From contig JABYQR010000124.1 in assembly GCA_022592445.1 (NCBI GenBank), positions 1 to 64,000 on the forward strand: a stretch of DNA of 64,000 bases, read 5' to 3'. Shown here piece after piece: positions 1 to 10,927 of this stretch. The stretch is from Cytidiella melzeri. Taxonomy: Eukaryota; Basidiomycota; Agaricomycetes; Polyporales; Irpicaceae. The position numbers were made by a program, and so were the translations under genes. The stretch's first letter is position 1. Each line of letters begins with the position of its first letter. The notes beneath the pieces are model-generated. The model worked only from the letters and a program-made list of their open reading frames with translations, had not been told where the DNA came from and did no database searches.

Positions 1-488
1 AGTTTGCTCGTGACAACAAGTCCATCAAGGAACATGCATGCACAGAACGCGCGCAAACCCTCGTGGAGCGAATTGAGAAACCGTCTCTCAAGGATCGCGT
101 CTCCCAAGCACCCCTGCCACCTCGCCCAGATGCACAAAAACCTGTGACACTCAATTTCCACAAGTTTTCCATCAAGGATCAAGTTGGCAGCCTCAAGCCA
201 AAGATCGAGGCCACTACCAGACGCCTCAAGATTCTGATCGAACTCACTGGCGACCGGAACAATTTGCAGACCCAGGCAATCTTACTCCTTAACAATTAAC
301 TTCTGCACCTCATCGACCACACGGAGGAAGTACTCTCCACGCATACACCTGCTCAACTCAAAGCACTGAACTGGGGCTTGCAGTCAGTAGGGCAGATCAA
401 CTTCATGCAATTACGCAAGAGGTTGACAGAAGTTACAAGTAGAGTTGCATTTGTAGCAGACGGAGGATACTTCGAAAAACTTCCCTTG
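1..488 (+). pseudogene. Gypsy-1 leader ORF remnant
   Basis: Reading frame with no ATG in the window and stops near 298 and 489. It is lysine-, leucine- and glutamine-rich (for example KPSLKDRVSQ) and looks helical. It occupies the place of the leader ORF of Gypsy-A, upstream of gag, and may be its diverged counterpart; this is position-based inference only. No known domain recognised. The 5' end is cut by the window edge. Confidence 0.4.
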
Positions 489-530
489 TAATAGATAGTC
501 ATCATTGAGTGCGATAATCTATTCCACGTC

Positions 531-1832
531 TTGGACCCTGATGATCCTCAGGATTGTCACAATAGCAAAGAAGACCATGCATACATTGAGGTCTACAAAC
601 AACAACCGTGTCCAAATCGAGGTCAAAAGTTTGTAGTATCTCATCATTTCAGAGAAGGACAACGATACTCTGGTTACGCACCCTGCGATAACAGTCAAAT
701 CCCGTTGATTGTCAAAGTTCCCGGAGTAGTCAAAGTTCCAGGAGAACCAGAACTTGATACCAGTACATTCACACCGGTCTTAACTGAAATCACCACTGCC
801 GTTCCTGTCCCTGAATCCATACCAGAAATCTCACCGGTAACTCCCGAATTACCTACAGTTGCCACTACCAATCCCGTTCCTGTCATAATGGCAACACCCG
901 CAGTAGATCCCACCCTGATTGCAGCTATTGTAGCTGCAGTTGCGCAAGCAATGCCGAGACCGCAAATCACGGTCAACAATAACAACTCCAAGCCCAATAG
1001 ATACAAGGGCAAACATGGCCGCAACTTAGAGCAATTCCTGTCATAATGCAAGGCTTACTGGGTAACCACCAGTATTGCCAATGAAAAAACCAAGGTCCTG
1101 ACAGCAATCTACCAGTTGTCAGAGAAGGCTGCCCAATAGGCAATACTGGTCACGGACCATATGGCTGACCACAACGGTGATTTGCCGGCCAACCTTGATA
1201 CATGGGCCAAGTTTAAGACTGAGCTCAAGAAGTACTTCGGCAATGCAACGCCCAAAGAAACTGCTATCCGTGAGTTGGAAAAGCTCTGTGGAGCAGAGAA
1301 AAAGGAGAAGAATGCGCGTGACGTAGGTACTTACGTCACCAATTTCCAATCCTACGTGGAATGCATTAATGGGTTAAGCAACAAGGACAAGGAGATCCGG
1401 TTCATCAAGGGTCTTCCTGAATACATCTATGGGCAACTGGCAACGGCCAAAGCACCTCCGGCCAATTACCAAGGCTGGATTGATAGGTCCCTGAAAATGG
1501 CAGCTGCATACGCCCGCATCAGGAAGGCAAGGGAAAAGAAAACTCTGTCTGTCCCCCCGTCAACTACGTCGAGACCTACCCAGTCTCAGCCCAGGTTTAC
1601 TCCGGCTCCCCATCCTTCCAACGGTCCGGTTCCCATGGAGGTCGACGCCTCCAAAATGCAACAAGGTCGGCGGTGTTACAACTGCCAAGAACTTACCACC
1701 AACCCTAGTCACATTGCACACATGTGCACCAAACCGGCAGTTCCACGCCCACCACCTCGAGGGACTTGTGTGGCTGCTACCAATGGAGAAGTACCTTCTT
1801 CTCGGGCCAAAGAAAAGAAGCCTGAGAAGTAA
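531..1832 (+). pseudogene. Gypsy-1 gag, broken
   Basis: Structural Gag remnant. The first part (531-1046) is proline- and valine-rich and ends in a stop. After a further stop near 1138 the capsid-like part continues (1161-1832) with the retrotransposon Gag pattern LDTWAKFKTELKKYF, and ends in a zinc knuckle CYNCQE..HIAHMC followed by a basic tail. The intact protein would coat the RNA and assemble the particle. At least two in-frame stops separate the parts. The 531 start is only the open frame after an upstream stop; the true initiator is not clear. Confidence 0.8.
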
Positions 1833-2088
1833 GAAGTGTTGAGCTCGCCGGGAGTGTTGGAAGTGACACTCAATGCTGTGCTAGGGGAATTGGAGAAGTT
1901 GAGGGCCGAGAACGCTGACCTCAAGAAGAGATTGGAGGAGGGTTTGTGATTTGGGCCGTGATTTGAGCTGCGCAAGCACGCGCCCCACGTATACCATGTA
2001 ACAATAGATTTTCCGCACTCGCATCTGATGTAGTAGAGACTGGTTCTGAATCAGAACATTTTCACGTACCTATCACAGTCTCAGGAGT

Positions 2089-5000
2089 ATGGAGATCTAA
2101 AGAAGTCGCAGCAATGATTGATAGTGGAGCCTCGACACTATTCATTCATAAACGGTTTGTTTGAGAGCATCGTATCAGAACCCGGAAGTTGAAACAACCC
2201 ATTCCGGTGTACAACATAGACGGAACCCCAAATCGAGACGGGGCTATTGACAAAGTTGCCATTCTCAATATGAGGATAGGGGACCAAGAGGAGAGGACCA
2301 TCTTCACGGTCACCAATATTGGACCGGAAGACATAATTATAGGAATTGATTGGTTGCGGTATCATAACCCCACCATTGATTGGTACGAAGGCATCATCAG
2401 GATGGATGGATGTCCTGATGCATGTAAACCCAGGCAACGGGTTGATGAAGCAAATGAGGTTGCAGCTAAGACAACAGCTGAGCCTAAACGGAAGAAGAGG
2501 ATCCCAGGATTACGGGAAGTTGTGGAACAACTTCCGTACTTGCCGGTGGATACGGAAGAGGATGAAGAAGATCTCGAGGAGATCACAGAAGGTTCAGGAA
2601 GTTTGGATGTAGCTGAATCGCCAAAGTTACAGGCGCAGGCCACTACTCAGCTCGGCGGAAAAGGAACTCCCCGACGCATTCTTCGTACACGTCCGACACC
2701 TATTGTACAGGAAGGCGAACACTTGTTCACTCTAGCAGGATACACATACTCTAGTGAATTAGCTGAGATTGAGAACCAGGTCAAACCAGTCAAAACGTTT
2801 GAGGAGATGGTACCTGAACAATACCGTCAACATGCTCATATCTTTTCTGAGACGGAATCTCAACGACTTCCAGAACACAAGTCGTACGACCATGCAATTG
2901 AATTGATTCCGGAAGCAAAAGAATTCCATGCAAAGGTTTATCCGCTGTTGCATCCTGAGCAAGAAGAACTTGACAGGTTCATCCAGGAGAACCTAGAGAA
3001 AGGGTACATCTGACTGTCAAAATCTCCAATGGCGTCACCTTTCTTCTTTGTCAAGAAAAAGGACGGAAAGTTGCGCCCAGTTCAGGATTATCAAAAGTTG
3101 AACGAGGTCACCATCAAGAACAGATATCCACTACCATTAATTTCTGAACTCATGGATAGGCTAAGAGGGGCTAAGTTCTTCACTAAGCTGGACATCAGAT
3201 GGGGATACGATAATGTCCGCATCAAGGAAGGCGATGAACACAAAGCTGCATTTGTCACCAATCGGGGACTATTTGAACCTACAGTGATGTTCTTCGGCCT
3301 TACCAATTCCCCGGCTATGTTCCAGAACATGATGAACGACATCTTTACTGACCTCATTGTTGAGGGCAAGGTCACTGTTTACTTAGATGATATCCTTATC
3401 TATTCCAAGGAGATCTCCGAGCACCGCAGGGTGGTACATGAAGTTCTGAGACCACTCAGACAACATGATCTGTTTCTTAAGCCTGAGAAATGCGAGTTTG
3501 AGCGTTCAGAGACAGAATATCTTGGCGTTATCATTGGTCACAATCAGTTACGCATGGACCCTGTCAAAGTAAAGGCAGTGGCTGAGTGGCCTGTACCGCA
3601 GAATGTCTCCGATATCCGCCAATTCCGTGGGTTTGCAAACTTCTACCGGAGATTCATCAAAGACTTTGGAAAGATATGTAAGCCCTTAGACCGTCTCACA
3701 GGCAAGGTTCCTTGGAAATGGGGCCCTGAAGAACAGTCAGCGTTTGATGAACTCCGCCGACAATTTGTGGAAGCGCCGGTGTTGGCAATGTAGAGTTTTG
3801 ATAGACCCACACGTTTGGAAACGGATGCATCCGGATATGCAATGGGAGGGGTATTGGAGCAACAAGCCGAAGACGGCACATGGCATCCAGTAGCCTATTG
3901 ATCTGAAGTCATGACTGAGACCAAACGGAACTATGAGATATACAACCGTGAACTCATGGCAATTGTACGAGCTCTTGAAGACTGGCGTCATTACCTGGAA
4001 GGACTACCAGAGAAATTTCCCATTTTCTCTGACCACAAGAATCTCGAGTACTGGAAGACAGCTCGTAACTTGACACATCGTCAAGCACGCTGGTCGTTGT
4101 TCCTCTCACGCTTCAACTTCGAGATCGTTCCAAAGCCTGGGAAATCTATGGGAAAGTCGGATTCCATGTCACGGTTGGGTCAACATGAGGTCAAAGACAA
4201 AGAAGACAATCTATCCCGGGTAGTCTTAGCACCCGAGGTTTTTCGAGCTGCTGCATCTCAACGTGGACAGGCTAGTGTACAACCAGACAGAGACCTGTTG
4301 AAACGTATCCGTGAATGTTCTCTTCGAGAGACCGAGGTGGCAGAAGCACTTGCCAAAGTCAAGAAACTCGGACCTCGTCTTCTCAGCCGAGGACTCGAAG
4401 AGTGGAACGTGGAGAATGGACTGTTGCTGTTCCGGGGAAAAGTTTATGTTCCTAAAGATGACGAGATCCGAAAGGAACTAGTTCGGAGACACCATGACTT
4501 ACCTGCTGCCGGACATCCGGGCAGGTACAAAACACTGGAGTTACTATCTCGGAACTACTGCTGGCCTAGCATGACACGCTTTGTCAATGACTATGTAGAC
4601 ACGTGTGACACATGTCAAAGAACCAAGACGTACCCTGCCCCACCACGTGGTCCGCTCAATCTGCTAGATCCGCCCAATGCTCTGTGGGAGAGCATCACCA
4701 CAGACTTTATTGTCAAGCTGTCACATGTAAAGGATACAATTCCATCACGGTTGCAGTTGACCGAAAAACAGCGCAGGTACATTGTTACCCATCACAGGAA
4801 AGCATGAAAACTCCCAAACACATGCAGGATTATATTGCAAACATGTTTCGACTCCATGGTGTACCTCGTCAGATGAATTCAGACCGCAGATCAGTGTTTG
4901 CGTCCAAGTTCCCTCGTGCTATCTACAATGCACTCGTCCATGTCCACCATGTATCAATATCAGACAGACGGTAAAACAGAACGTATGAACCAAGAGATAG

Positions 5001-5902
5001 AACAGTATCTCCAAGTGTTCTGCTCCTTCTGACAGGATGACTGGGTAGACTGGTTGCCAATTGTGGAGTTTGCGTTCAATAGCCGAGTACACTTGTCCAC
5101 CGGGAAGGCTCCCTTTAAACTAATCTATGGGTAAACACCAGAGTTCCAGGTGCCTTTGAACCCGGTATCAAACGTTCCCGCAGCAGACGAACATCTTTGA
5201 GCACTCTGAGAAGCCCAAGAAGACGCCAAAGCTGCGTTACAACTCACGGCAGAATGCATGAATCAATTCTATGACCACGGAGTTACAAAGGCTCCGCAGT
5301 TTAAAGTTGGTGATAAGGTTTACATGTAACGCGAGAAACATCCAAAGGAACAGCCGGTGGCAAAACTAGCACCAAAACAAGATGGTCCTTATGAAGTATT
5401 GGAAAAGATTGGGGACCTGAATTATTGGGTCAAACTCACCATTCAAGACAAGCATCACCCAGTGTTCCATGTAGATAGGCTATGACCGGCCAAGACGGCA
5501 ATTTTGGTCCCTAACCGGGAATTTCCTGAACCAGAGCTGATTGTGGTTGATGAAGAAGAGGAGTACAAGGTAGAACAGATTCTTGGTTCAAGGATCTTTG
5601 GGCGGAAGAGAGAGTTTCAGTACCGTGTCAAGTGGAAAGGATACCCAGAATCAGAAAATTCCTGGGAACAAGCAACCAACATCACTCATGCCGATGAAGC
5701 TGTAAAGGATTTCCACAGACAACACCCAGGAGCTCCACGACCAATTGCTGCATCTCTATTCTTGGCAATGAACTTCCGACCAATCAACGAGAATTTTGAG
5801 AAACTACCTTCAGAAACTCTACGACACGTATCCTTGTGGGAATACAGAAAGGACTCAATGCCTTCCGGAGAAAAGGCCTTAAGGAGGGGGGTAATGTCAT
5901 GA
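2089..5902 (+). pseudogene. Gypsy-1 pol (protease-RT-RNase H-integrase-chromodomain), broken
   Basis: Pol polyprotein remnant. In order: aspartic protease with IDSGAS near 2119; reverse transcriptase 2950-3790 with [17 protein letters not shown] and intact catalytic YLDDIL near 3382; RNase H with ETDAS near 3820; integrase HHCC zinc finger near 4490-4620 (HHDLPAAGH, CDTCQ) and core TTDFIV; a chromodomain at 5550-5700 (EYKVEQIL, YRVKWKGYPES, SWEQATNI). Stops occur at about 2162, 3011, 3792, 3899, 5030, 5132, 5329 and 5483, and there is a frameshift near 4740. The chromodomain places it among the chromoviruses, whose integrase tail targets marked chromatin. Confidence 0.93.
5881..5894 (+). other. 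Gypsy-1 polypurine tract
   Basis: Purine run AAGGAGGGGGG then TAA immediately before the LTR start TGTCAT. It would prime plus-strand DNA synthesis. Gypsy-A has the same layout (purine run, TAA, TGTCAC), supporting both LTR boundaries. Confidence 0.8.
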
Positions 5903-6043
5903 GCATGCACACTTTTTTGTTTCTTTTCCTTTTATTTTCCTTATCTTATCTTATCAATGGCACATAACTACTGCATGTGATCAAGTACATGTGACAGACT
6001 GGTCACATGATCATAGAAGGTGCTGGAACATTGTGGAACATTG
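5895..6043 (+). repeat. Gypsy-1 3' LTR, first 149 bp (family D)
   Basis: Starts TGTCATGAGCATGCACAC right after the polypurine tract. It runs until Gypsy-A begins at 6044. I could not recognise the remainder of this LTR right of Gypsy-A. Confidence 0.65.
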
Positions 6044-6193
6044 TGTCACAGATTTTCAATGTTTCTACAAGACTTGCCTTACCAGGCAACGGTATTATTG
6101 GGAATATTCAAGCGCTTATCAGGTGCTTATCCAGCGCTTATCTGGCGCTTATTCTCAGTGCCTATCAATTGATGCACTGATGTGCCTCCTGTC

Positions 6194-6960
6194 TGTCATG
6201 GATGGCCTGACTAGTCCTTAATTTTCGCAATTTACTTCTTGTTTTTATCTGTAAAACTCCGGGCTGCAACCCAGTTGCAACCTTCTCTGCATAAACTCCC
6301 TTTTCACGTCTATCAAGCACCCGTATCACGTGGCTTAGATGCTCCACATGGTCACATTACTTGCTACTACGTCAACAGTCACACTGGCACGTGACTTAGC
6401 TTAAGTAAGCCCACATGGCTACAAGCACATGGCTCAGCCCATAGCTAAGGTTTGACGTCATAGATACCGTTCACATGGGCTCCTTATTGTTCTTTCCCTA
6501 TTGTTCTCTTTATGGAAGGATGTTCTCACAGGTGTGGGAATGAAATACAATAGTTGGTCTCCTTTTAGATAGATTGTCTAACAAGTAGAGTTCTTGGCAA
6601 GGTCTAGACAATAGCTATTGTTCTCCTTTAGGTAGTTCTTTTGTTCTTCGTTCACACGGCTTCTTGCAAAGCCTGCCCTCAACATGGTCTGTGCGCAGGT
6701 CCCTGAAGTCTATATATACTGCTACATGTACGCTCCTAGCCCCCCATCTCGACCTCTTGGTCTTTACTGGGCTAGGTAAGCCACCCCCTCTTGTACTACA
6801 TAGCTGGTAGTAACAATACTAACTTGGTCTTTACTGGGCTAGATAACTTGAAAAAAGTCTGATAGCTGGTGAGAGCATTGTGCTTCACGCCTGCCACCAC
6901 CTCCTTGTTGATATCCACTCCGTGTCCCTGTTTGTCACGTCAAGCCCCGTCTCCGTGTCA
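6194..6960 (+). repeat. Solo LTR B, copy 1, inside LTR A
   Basis: 767 bp, TGTCATGGATGG to CTCCGTGTCA, flanked by a perfect 5-bp duplication CTGTC (6189-6193 and 6961-6965). Removing it rejoins LTR A cleanly. It holds a TATA box (TATATATA near 6711) and an intron-like segment at 6776-6842. There is no internal region, so it is a solo LTR left by recombination between two LTRs. The second copy is at 32119-32874. Confidence 0.92.
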
Positions 6961-7313
6961 CTGTCTCTGATGCGCTGATGCGCTCCTTTCCTTATCTGTG
7001 TATCACATGATAGAACTCTCTGGAACCTTGTAGAACATGCTGGAACTATGATGTCATAGTATAAAACATTCCATTAGATGATGTCATAGTTCTTAGAACC
7101 TTCTGAAAAAATCTAGCCTTATCTTAGAACAAGCTAGAACAAGTCTAGCCTTGGGACTGGGTCATGGGGTCAGGTCATGGGGACAATTGCTATTGGTTGA
7201 TTATTGAAGTGGCACCACTAGGGCATAGGGCATGCTTAGTAAGGTAGATTACTTTGCTTACTCATGTAGGTATTAGGGGTCTTAGGGTAGTACCTGGGGT
7301 CCTCCCCTTCATG

Positions 7314-7359
7314 TATATATAGAGGCACTCCTGAGGGCATATCCCCTCAGTCTTATCCA
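7314..7359 (+). promoter_or_regulatory. LTR A core promoter and predicted RNA 5' end
   Basis: TATATATA at 7314-7321 is followed 34 nt later (TATA start to C) by CAGTCTTATCCA at 7348-7359. That distance is normal for a TATA-directed start, and the 12-mer is the exact reverse complement of the sequence just downstream of the LTR at 7486-7497. The block is kept in the other family A LTRs. The start site is inferred, not observed. Confidence 0.6.
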
Positions 7360-7485
7360 CTCTGTTGATAAAGGACTACTCAGTACTCCCCAGTACTTTG
7401 CTCACCACACCTCTCACACTCTATCTCACTCTATCCCATCAAGTTTAACAACTTATCTGGTGAGTAGTAACCTTACTGTTACATT

Positions 7486-7497
7486 TGGATAAGACTG
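7486..7497 (+). other. Gypsy-A primer binding site (probable self-priming)
   Basis: TGGATAAGACTG lies two bases after the LTR end, where reverse transcription should start. It is perfectly complementary to CAGTCTTATCCA, the predicted 5' end of the element RNA inside the LTR. This is the layout of Tf1/sushi-type self-priming, where the RNA 5' end folds back and is cleaved to serve as primer. A tRNA primer is still possible because the site starts with TGG. Confidence 0.6.
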
Positions 7498-8060
7498 CCC
7501 CTACTCCCTCACGTCCCTGGATGTGCTGGAGGTTTCTTTCCCCTTTCTTCTAGGTCTTGTGCCTGTGCGTGCGCCCCTCTACAAATCCTCTAGAAATAGA
7601 GGTAGCCGGACCATAGGCTTTAAGTGGTAGTCATGTCTAGGCCTTGCTTTGATGTGCACAACTTGAATTACCCTCTTGCCCGACGCTCCTAGAGCTGATC
7701 AGAGCAGGGGTTGGCATTATGCCAACATGATGAAAGTGTGCCTCCCCACAGGTGATAGTGGAGTCTGGTGTCAGACGCTCGCTATAAGAGCTAGACAACA
7801 GGACTAGAAACCCATGATTGCCTAGGCACGTAGACGGGTAACTTGTTCTGGCCGGACTTAGGGTCAGTGAAATACTGATCCGCCAATCATTTGCCGCACG
7901 GGTGGAACTGTGACAGAGATCCTTTCACCACTGGACCTGGAGAGAGAGTCCAGGCCGGCGTTGGCACTACCCCACGCACACACAGGACCTCTCCTTTATG
8001 GAGATTTGTTTTGCACACCACTGAGCTGACAAGCTCATTACACTTTGTCACACAGTCACC
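7498..8060 (+). other. Gypsy-A untranslated leader
   Basis: Non-coding leader between primer site and leader ORF start. The same sequence follows the LTR in the deletion derivative at 41309-41887. It has a strong acceptor-like tract ending CTTTCTTCTAG at 7553. No ORF of note. Confidence 0.6.
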
Positions 8061-8065
8061 ATGCC

Positions 8066-8348
8066 TGTAAGGGTGTCTTCTTGGATGCACACAAGGGAAG
8101 TATGACCAATATGTATTTGCAACCTACGTGTGTACAAGATAAGAAGATGATCCTCTAAATCTACCAGATCTCAGTCCTAAATACTGAGATCTGCTACTGC
8201 GTAGTACTACTATATACGGTATGCTATTTTCTCACAATGGGCGCTGGCCCACTCTCTAATCAGTACGAGTAAAAGGCCAGATCTACTGATCTGGCCACAG
8301 GATGCTTGCGCATCAGTAGTACTTGCGCACATGTATCAAGCCCTAACA
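8066..8348 (-). repeat. Gypsy-C 3' LTR (family C)
   Basis: 283 bp. On the plus strand it starts TGTAAGGGTGTCTT and ends GCCCTAACA. It is nearly the same as 27555-27838, with scattered substitutions. On the minus strand a purine-rich tract (CTAGGGGGAGGGTG) directly precedes it, which sets the element orientation. Confidence 0.9.
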
Positions 8349-9478
8349 CCCTCCCCCTAGACGAGACATTGGGTATGCAATGGAAGTCGAAGAACCAACA
8401 GTCGATGATGTATATAGTATGGCCTTGTGGCCGAGTGTATGCAATGATGGGTCCCTACATGGTAAGGCCTAATGGTTCCGACTTCTCTGAGCCGTGGTCA
8501 GAGGGTGATGGCGACCTCAAAGGTGGCAGGGGAGACAAGGGTGAGTCCCGCGGGAACACAGCCGACAGCCACTGGTTGATCTCAGCGACCTGTGGCGAGG
8601 TGACGATTTCAATGTCGAGGGACAGTAGTTCACCTGTTGCCCCACGCAGCCATTGACGGACATTGTTCCGTGGGTTCTTTGGTCATGGCAGTTGTCTCAA
8701 ACAACTGCGATGCCGTGGGCTTGATCTCCTCCTTGTCAACCGCAACGAGAGCTCGAATGAACTCAACGGACGGCGTGGTCAACGAGGACGTTGGTCCCAG
8801 GCGGGCGACTCTGATCATCCCCCTGAGATGGTCCGAGTTTCCTACTTGGCAAGTGACTGGGTCCCTTTCAATTCTAGGGATCTCGACGTTTGGATTCACA
8901 TTGAGGTAACGAATCCAAGTCTCAATGGCCTGGGGTGATAGACTTGCACCCGGGTCACTCGTGAGCACCATTGGGGGTGCGGGCCTAGTGTTTGCCTGCC
9001 GGCAAAGGGGACGGTTTGCAGGTTGCCCTGCGCGTGTAGTGTTTTGTGCGGGTTGCCCCGCACATGGTGGTAGGCGCATCATGTTGGATGGCCCAGAGGG
9101 TGGTGGTTGGCTCTCAAGGCTGGCGAGCCATTCCTTGTGCGTGCGCGTGGACAGTCCCAGCGCAAAGGGATTGTGTCGAGGGGGGAGGGGACGTGGACAA
9201 GGCAGCGGGTTGACCTGCATGCGACGTCTTTGCCTTCTTCTTCTTCTTCTTCCCCTTCTCAGCCTGCTGCTGAGTTCTGTCTGGCAATGGGTACCAGGTA
9301 GGCCTCGGTGGGAACTCCCTGATGGCTTCCTGTTTGGCAGCCGTTCGCCGATCGCAGGGAACCTGGTTGCAGTGATGGACGTAGGGTTTCCAGAACTCGT
9401 ACGCCTCAGAGTTGCACTGATCATGCGCAACATCGCGGAGGTGCCTAACGTCGCCGACGGTCCTGGGGAACAGCCAGT

Positions 9479-10927
9479 TGTGACAGTTAAGGTTACTACT
9501 CACCAAGTAAGTTGATAAACTGGGGGAAGTTGATGGAGATAGAGAGTAAGAGATGTGGTGAGCAAAGTACTGTGAGGTACTGAGTAGTCCTAGTTTAACA
9601 GAGTGGATAAGACTGAGGGGATATGCCCTCAGGAGTGCCTCTATATATACATGAAGGGGAGGACCCCAGGTACTACCCTAAGACCCCTAATACATACATG
9701 AGTAAGCAAAGTAATCTACCTTACTAAGCATGCCCTATGCCCTAGTGGTGCCACTTCCATAATCAACCAATAGCAATTGTCCCCATGACCTGACCCCATG
9801 ATCCAGTCCCAAGGCTAGACTTGTTCTAGCTTGTTCTAAGACAAGGCTATGACATGGATAGTCCAACAGACCAGATTTTTCCAACATTGTCACAAGTTTA
9901 TAGCTTTAGGCGCCTATCTAGAGCGCTTATTTTCCGGCTAGGAGTGTTACCAGACCTAACCCTAACCCGGGTCACGTGACATCCTGCCTTATTTATCAAT
10001 AGTTCAGACCCAAACCCTAGACTCAATCTGGAGCAGTTCCAGATCAACCTAGGCTATTGTTCTATTGTTCCTCTTCCATTGATGGGGATTCCCCAGGGAT
10101 TCCCCCAGGTCTTATTGTTCTATTGTTCCTATTCTATTGTTCTATTGTTCTATTGTTCTAGCTCTATTGTTCTCTGTACCCTGGTCCTTGACAGTTACTC
10201 TGGTCCTTGACAGTTACTCAGGTCCTTGACAGTTACCCTGGTCCCTTATTGTTCTATTGTTACTCCATCCCCACAGTTACTCCAGTCCCTAGTGTGGGAA
10301 CTGGTGCACAGACCACCCAGACACAGTATATATAGTACCCCTTACCCTTCCTGGTTCTGCATCTTGACCTCTTCGTCATTTGCACTGCCAGGTGAGTTAC
10401 TGCATGTAACCTAGTATTAGTCTGATATTAACTTTGTCATTTGCACTGCCAGTATCCGGCCTCTGAGCCTGCTTGCCTGCTTATCATCGACTTTGACCTT
10501 GTTGTCGTCGTTGGAGATCCACTTCCACTTCCACTCCCCCTCTTCTCTGCCCTTGTTTAGGGTTTAGCAGTATAGCAGCAGTCGCTCCGCGACAGGCTAG
10601 ACTTTTCCAGAAGGTTCTAAGAACTATGACATCGTCTAATGGAATGTTCTATACTATGACATCATAGTTCCAGCATGTTCCACAAGGCTCCAGAGAGTTC
10701 TATCATGTGATACACAGATAAGGAAAGGAGCGCATCAGCGCATCAATTGATAGGCACTGAGAATAAGCACCGGAATAAGCGCCAGATAAGCGCCAGATAA
10801 GTGCTGGATAAGCACCTAAATAGATGCCGGGTAAGCGCTGGATAAGCGCCTGATAAGCGCTTAAATATTCCTAATCATACCGTTGCCTGGTAAGGCAAGT
10901 CTTGTAGAACATTGAAAATCTGTGACA
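9479..10927 (-). repeat. Solo LTR A (reverse), holding LTR F
   Basis: Minus-orientation family A LTR, with the perfect target duplication CCAGT at 9474-9478 and 10928-10932. Without nested LTR F (9850-10594 plus its duplication) it is about 699 bp. It interrupts the Gypsy-C accessory ORF, whose reading frame rejoins when it is removed. Its GCGCTTATCC-type array is one of the longer ones (10755-10862). Confidence 0.9.
9850..10594 (+). repeat. Solo LTR F inside LTR A
   Basis: 745 bp, TGACATGGATAG to CTCCGCGACA, with target duplication GGCTA at 9845-9849 and 10595-10599. It holds short tandem repeats of CTATTGTT (10059-10260), a TATA box (TATATATA near 10327) and an intron-like segment at 10392-10452. 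Its layout resembles LTR B, so the two are probably related families. Confidence 0.88.

Larger units (their letters stand above)
1..5894 (+). mobile_element. Gypsy-1, degenerate Ty3/Gypsy chromovirus, internal region
   Basis: Remnant of a plus-strand Ty3/Gypsy element. Its 5' LTR lies outside the window. Domain order is leader ORF, gag with zinc knuckle, aspartic protease, reverse transcriptase, RNase H, integrase, chromodomain, then a polypurine tract and the start of the 3' LTR. Many in-frame stops and several frameshifts interrupt the frames, so it cannot be autonomous. Several stops are TGA where the family would have an arginine codon such as CGA (for example 3011-3013 and 5483-5485). 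That fits C-to-T decay at CpG. The 3' LTR is cut at 6043 by Gypsy-A. Confidence 0.9.
6044..7483 (+). repeat. Gypsy-A 5' LTR (family A), interrupted by solo LTR B
   Basis: Family A LTR, 668 bp without the nested LTR B and its target duplication. It begins TGTCACAGATTTTCAATG and ends CTTACTGTTACA. It holds a tandem array of an 11-bp unit near GCGCTTATCCA at 6109-6155, a TATA box at 7314-7321, and a GTGAGT donor-like motif near the 3' end. Other family A copies in this window are at 9479, 25367, 33910, 40584 and 44880, plus a truncated 3' copy at about 42547-42657. Confidence 0.9.

Noticed and set aside
8925..9515. 196-codon plus-strand frame
   Set aside because: Antisense to the Gypsy-C accessory ORF, whose minus-strand frame rejoins across a solo LTR.
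10059..10260. CTATTGTT repeats as a possible CRISPR or origin-like array
   Set aside because: Short imperfect microsatellite inside LTR F, without spacers; a eukaryotic LTR context.
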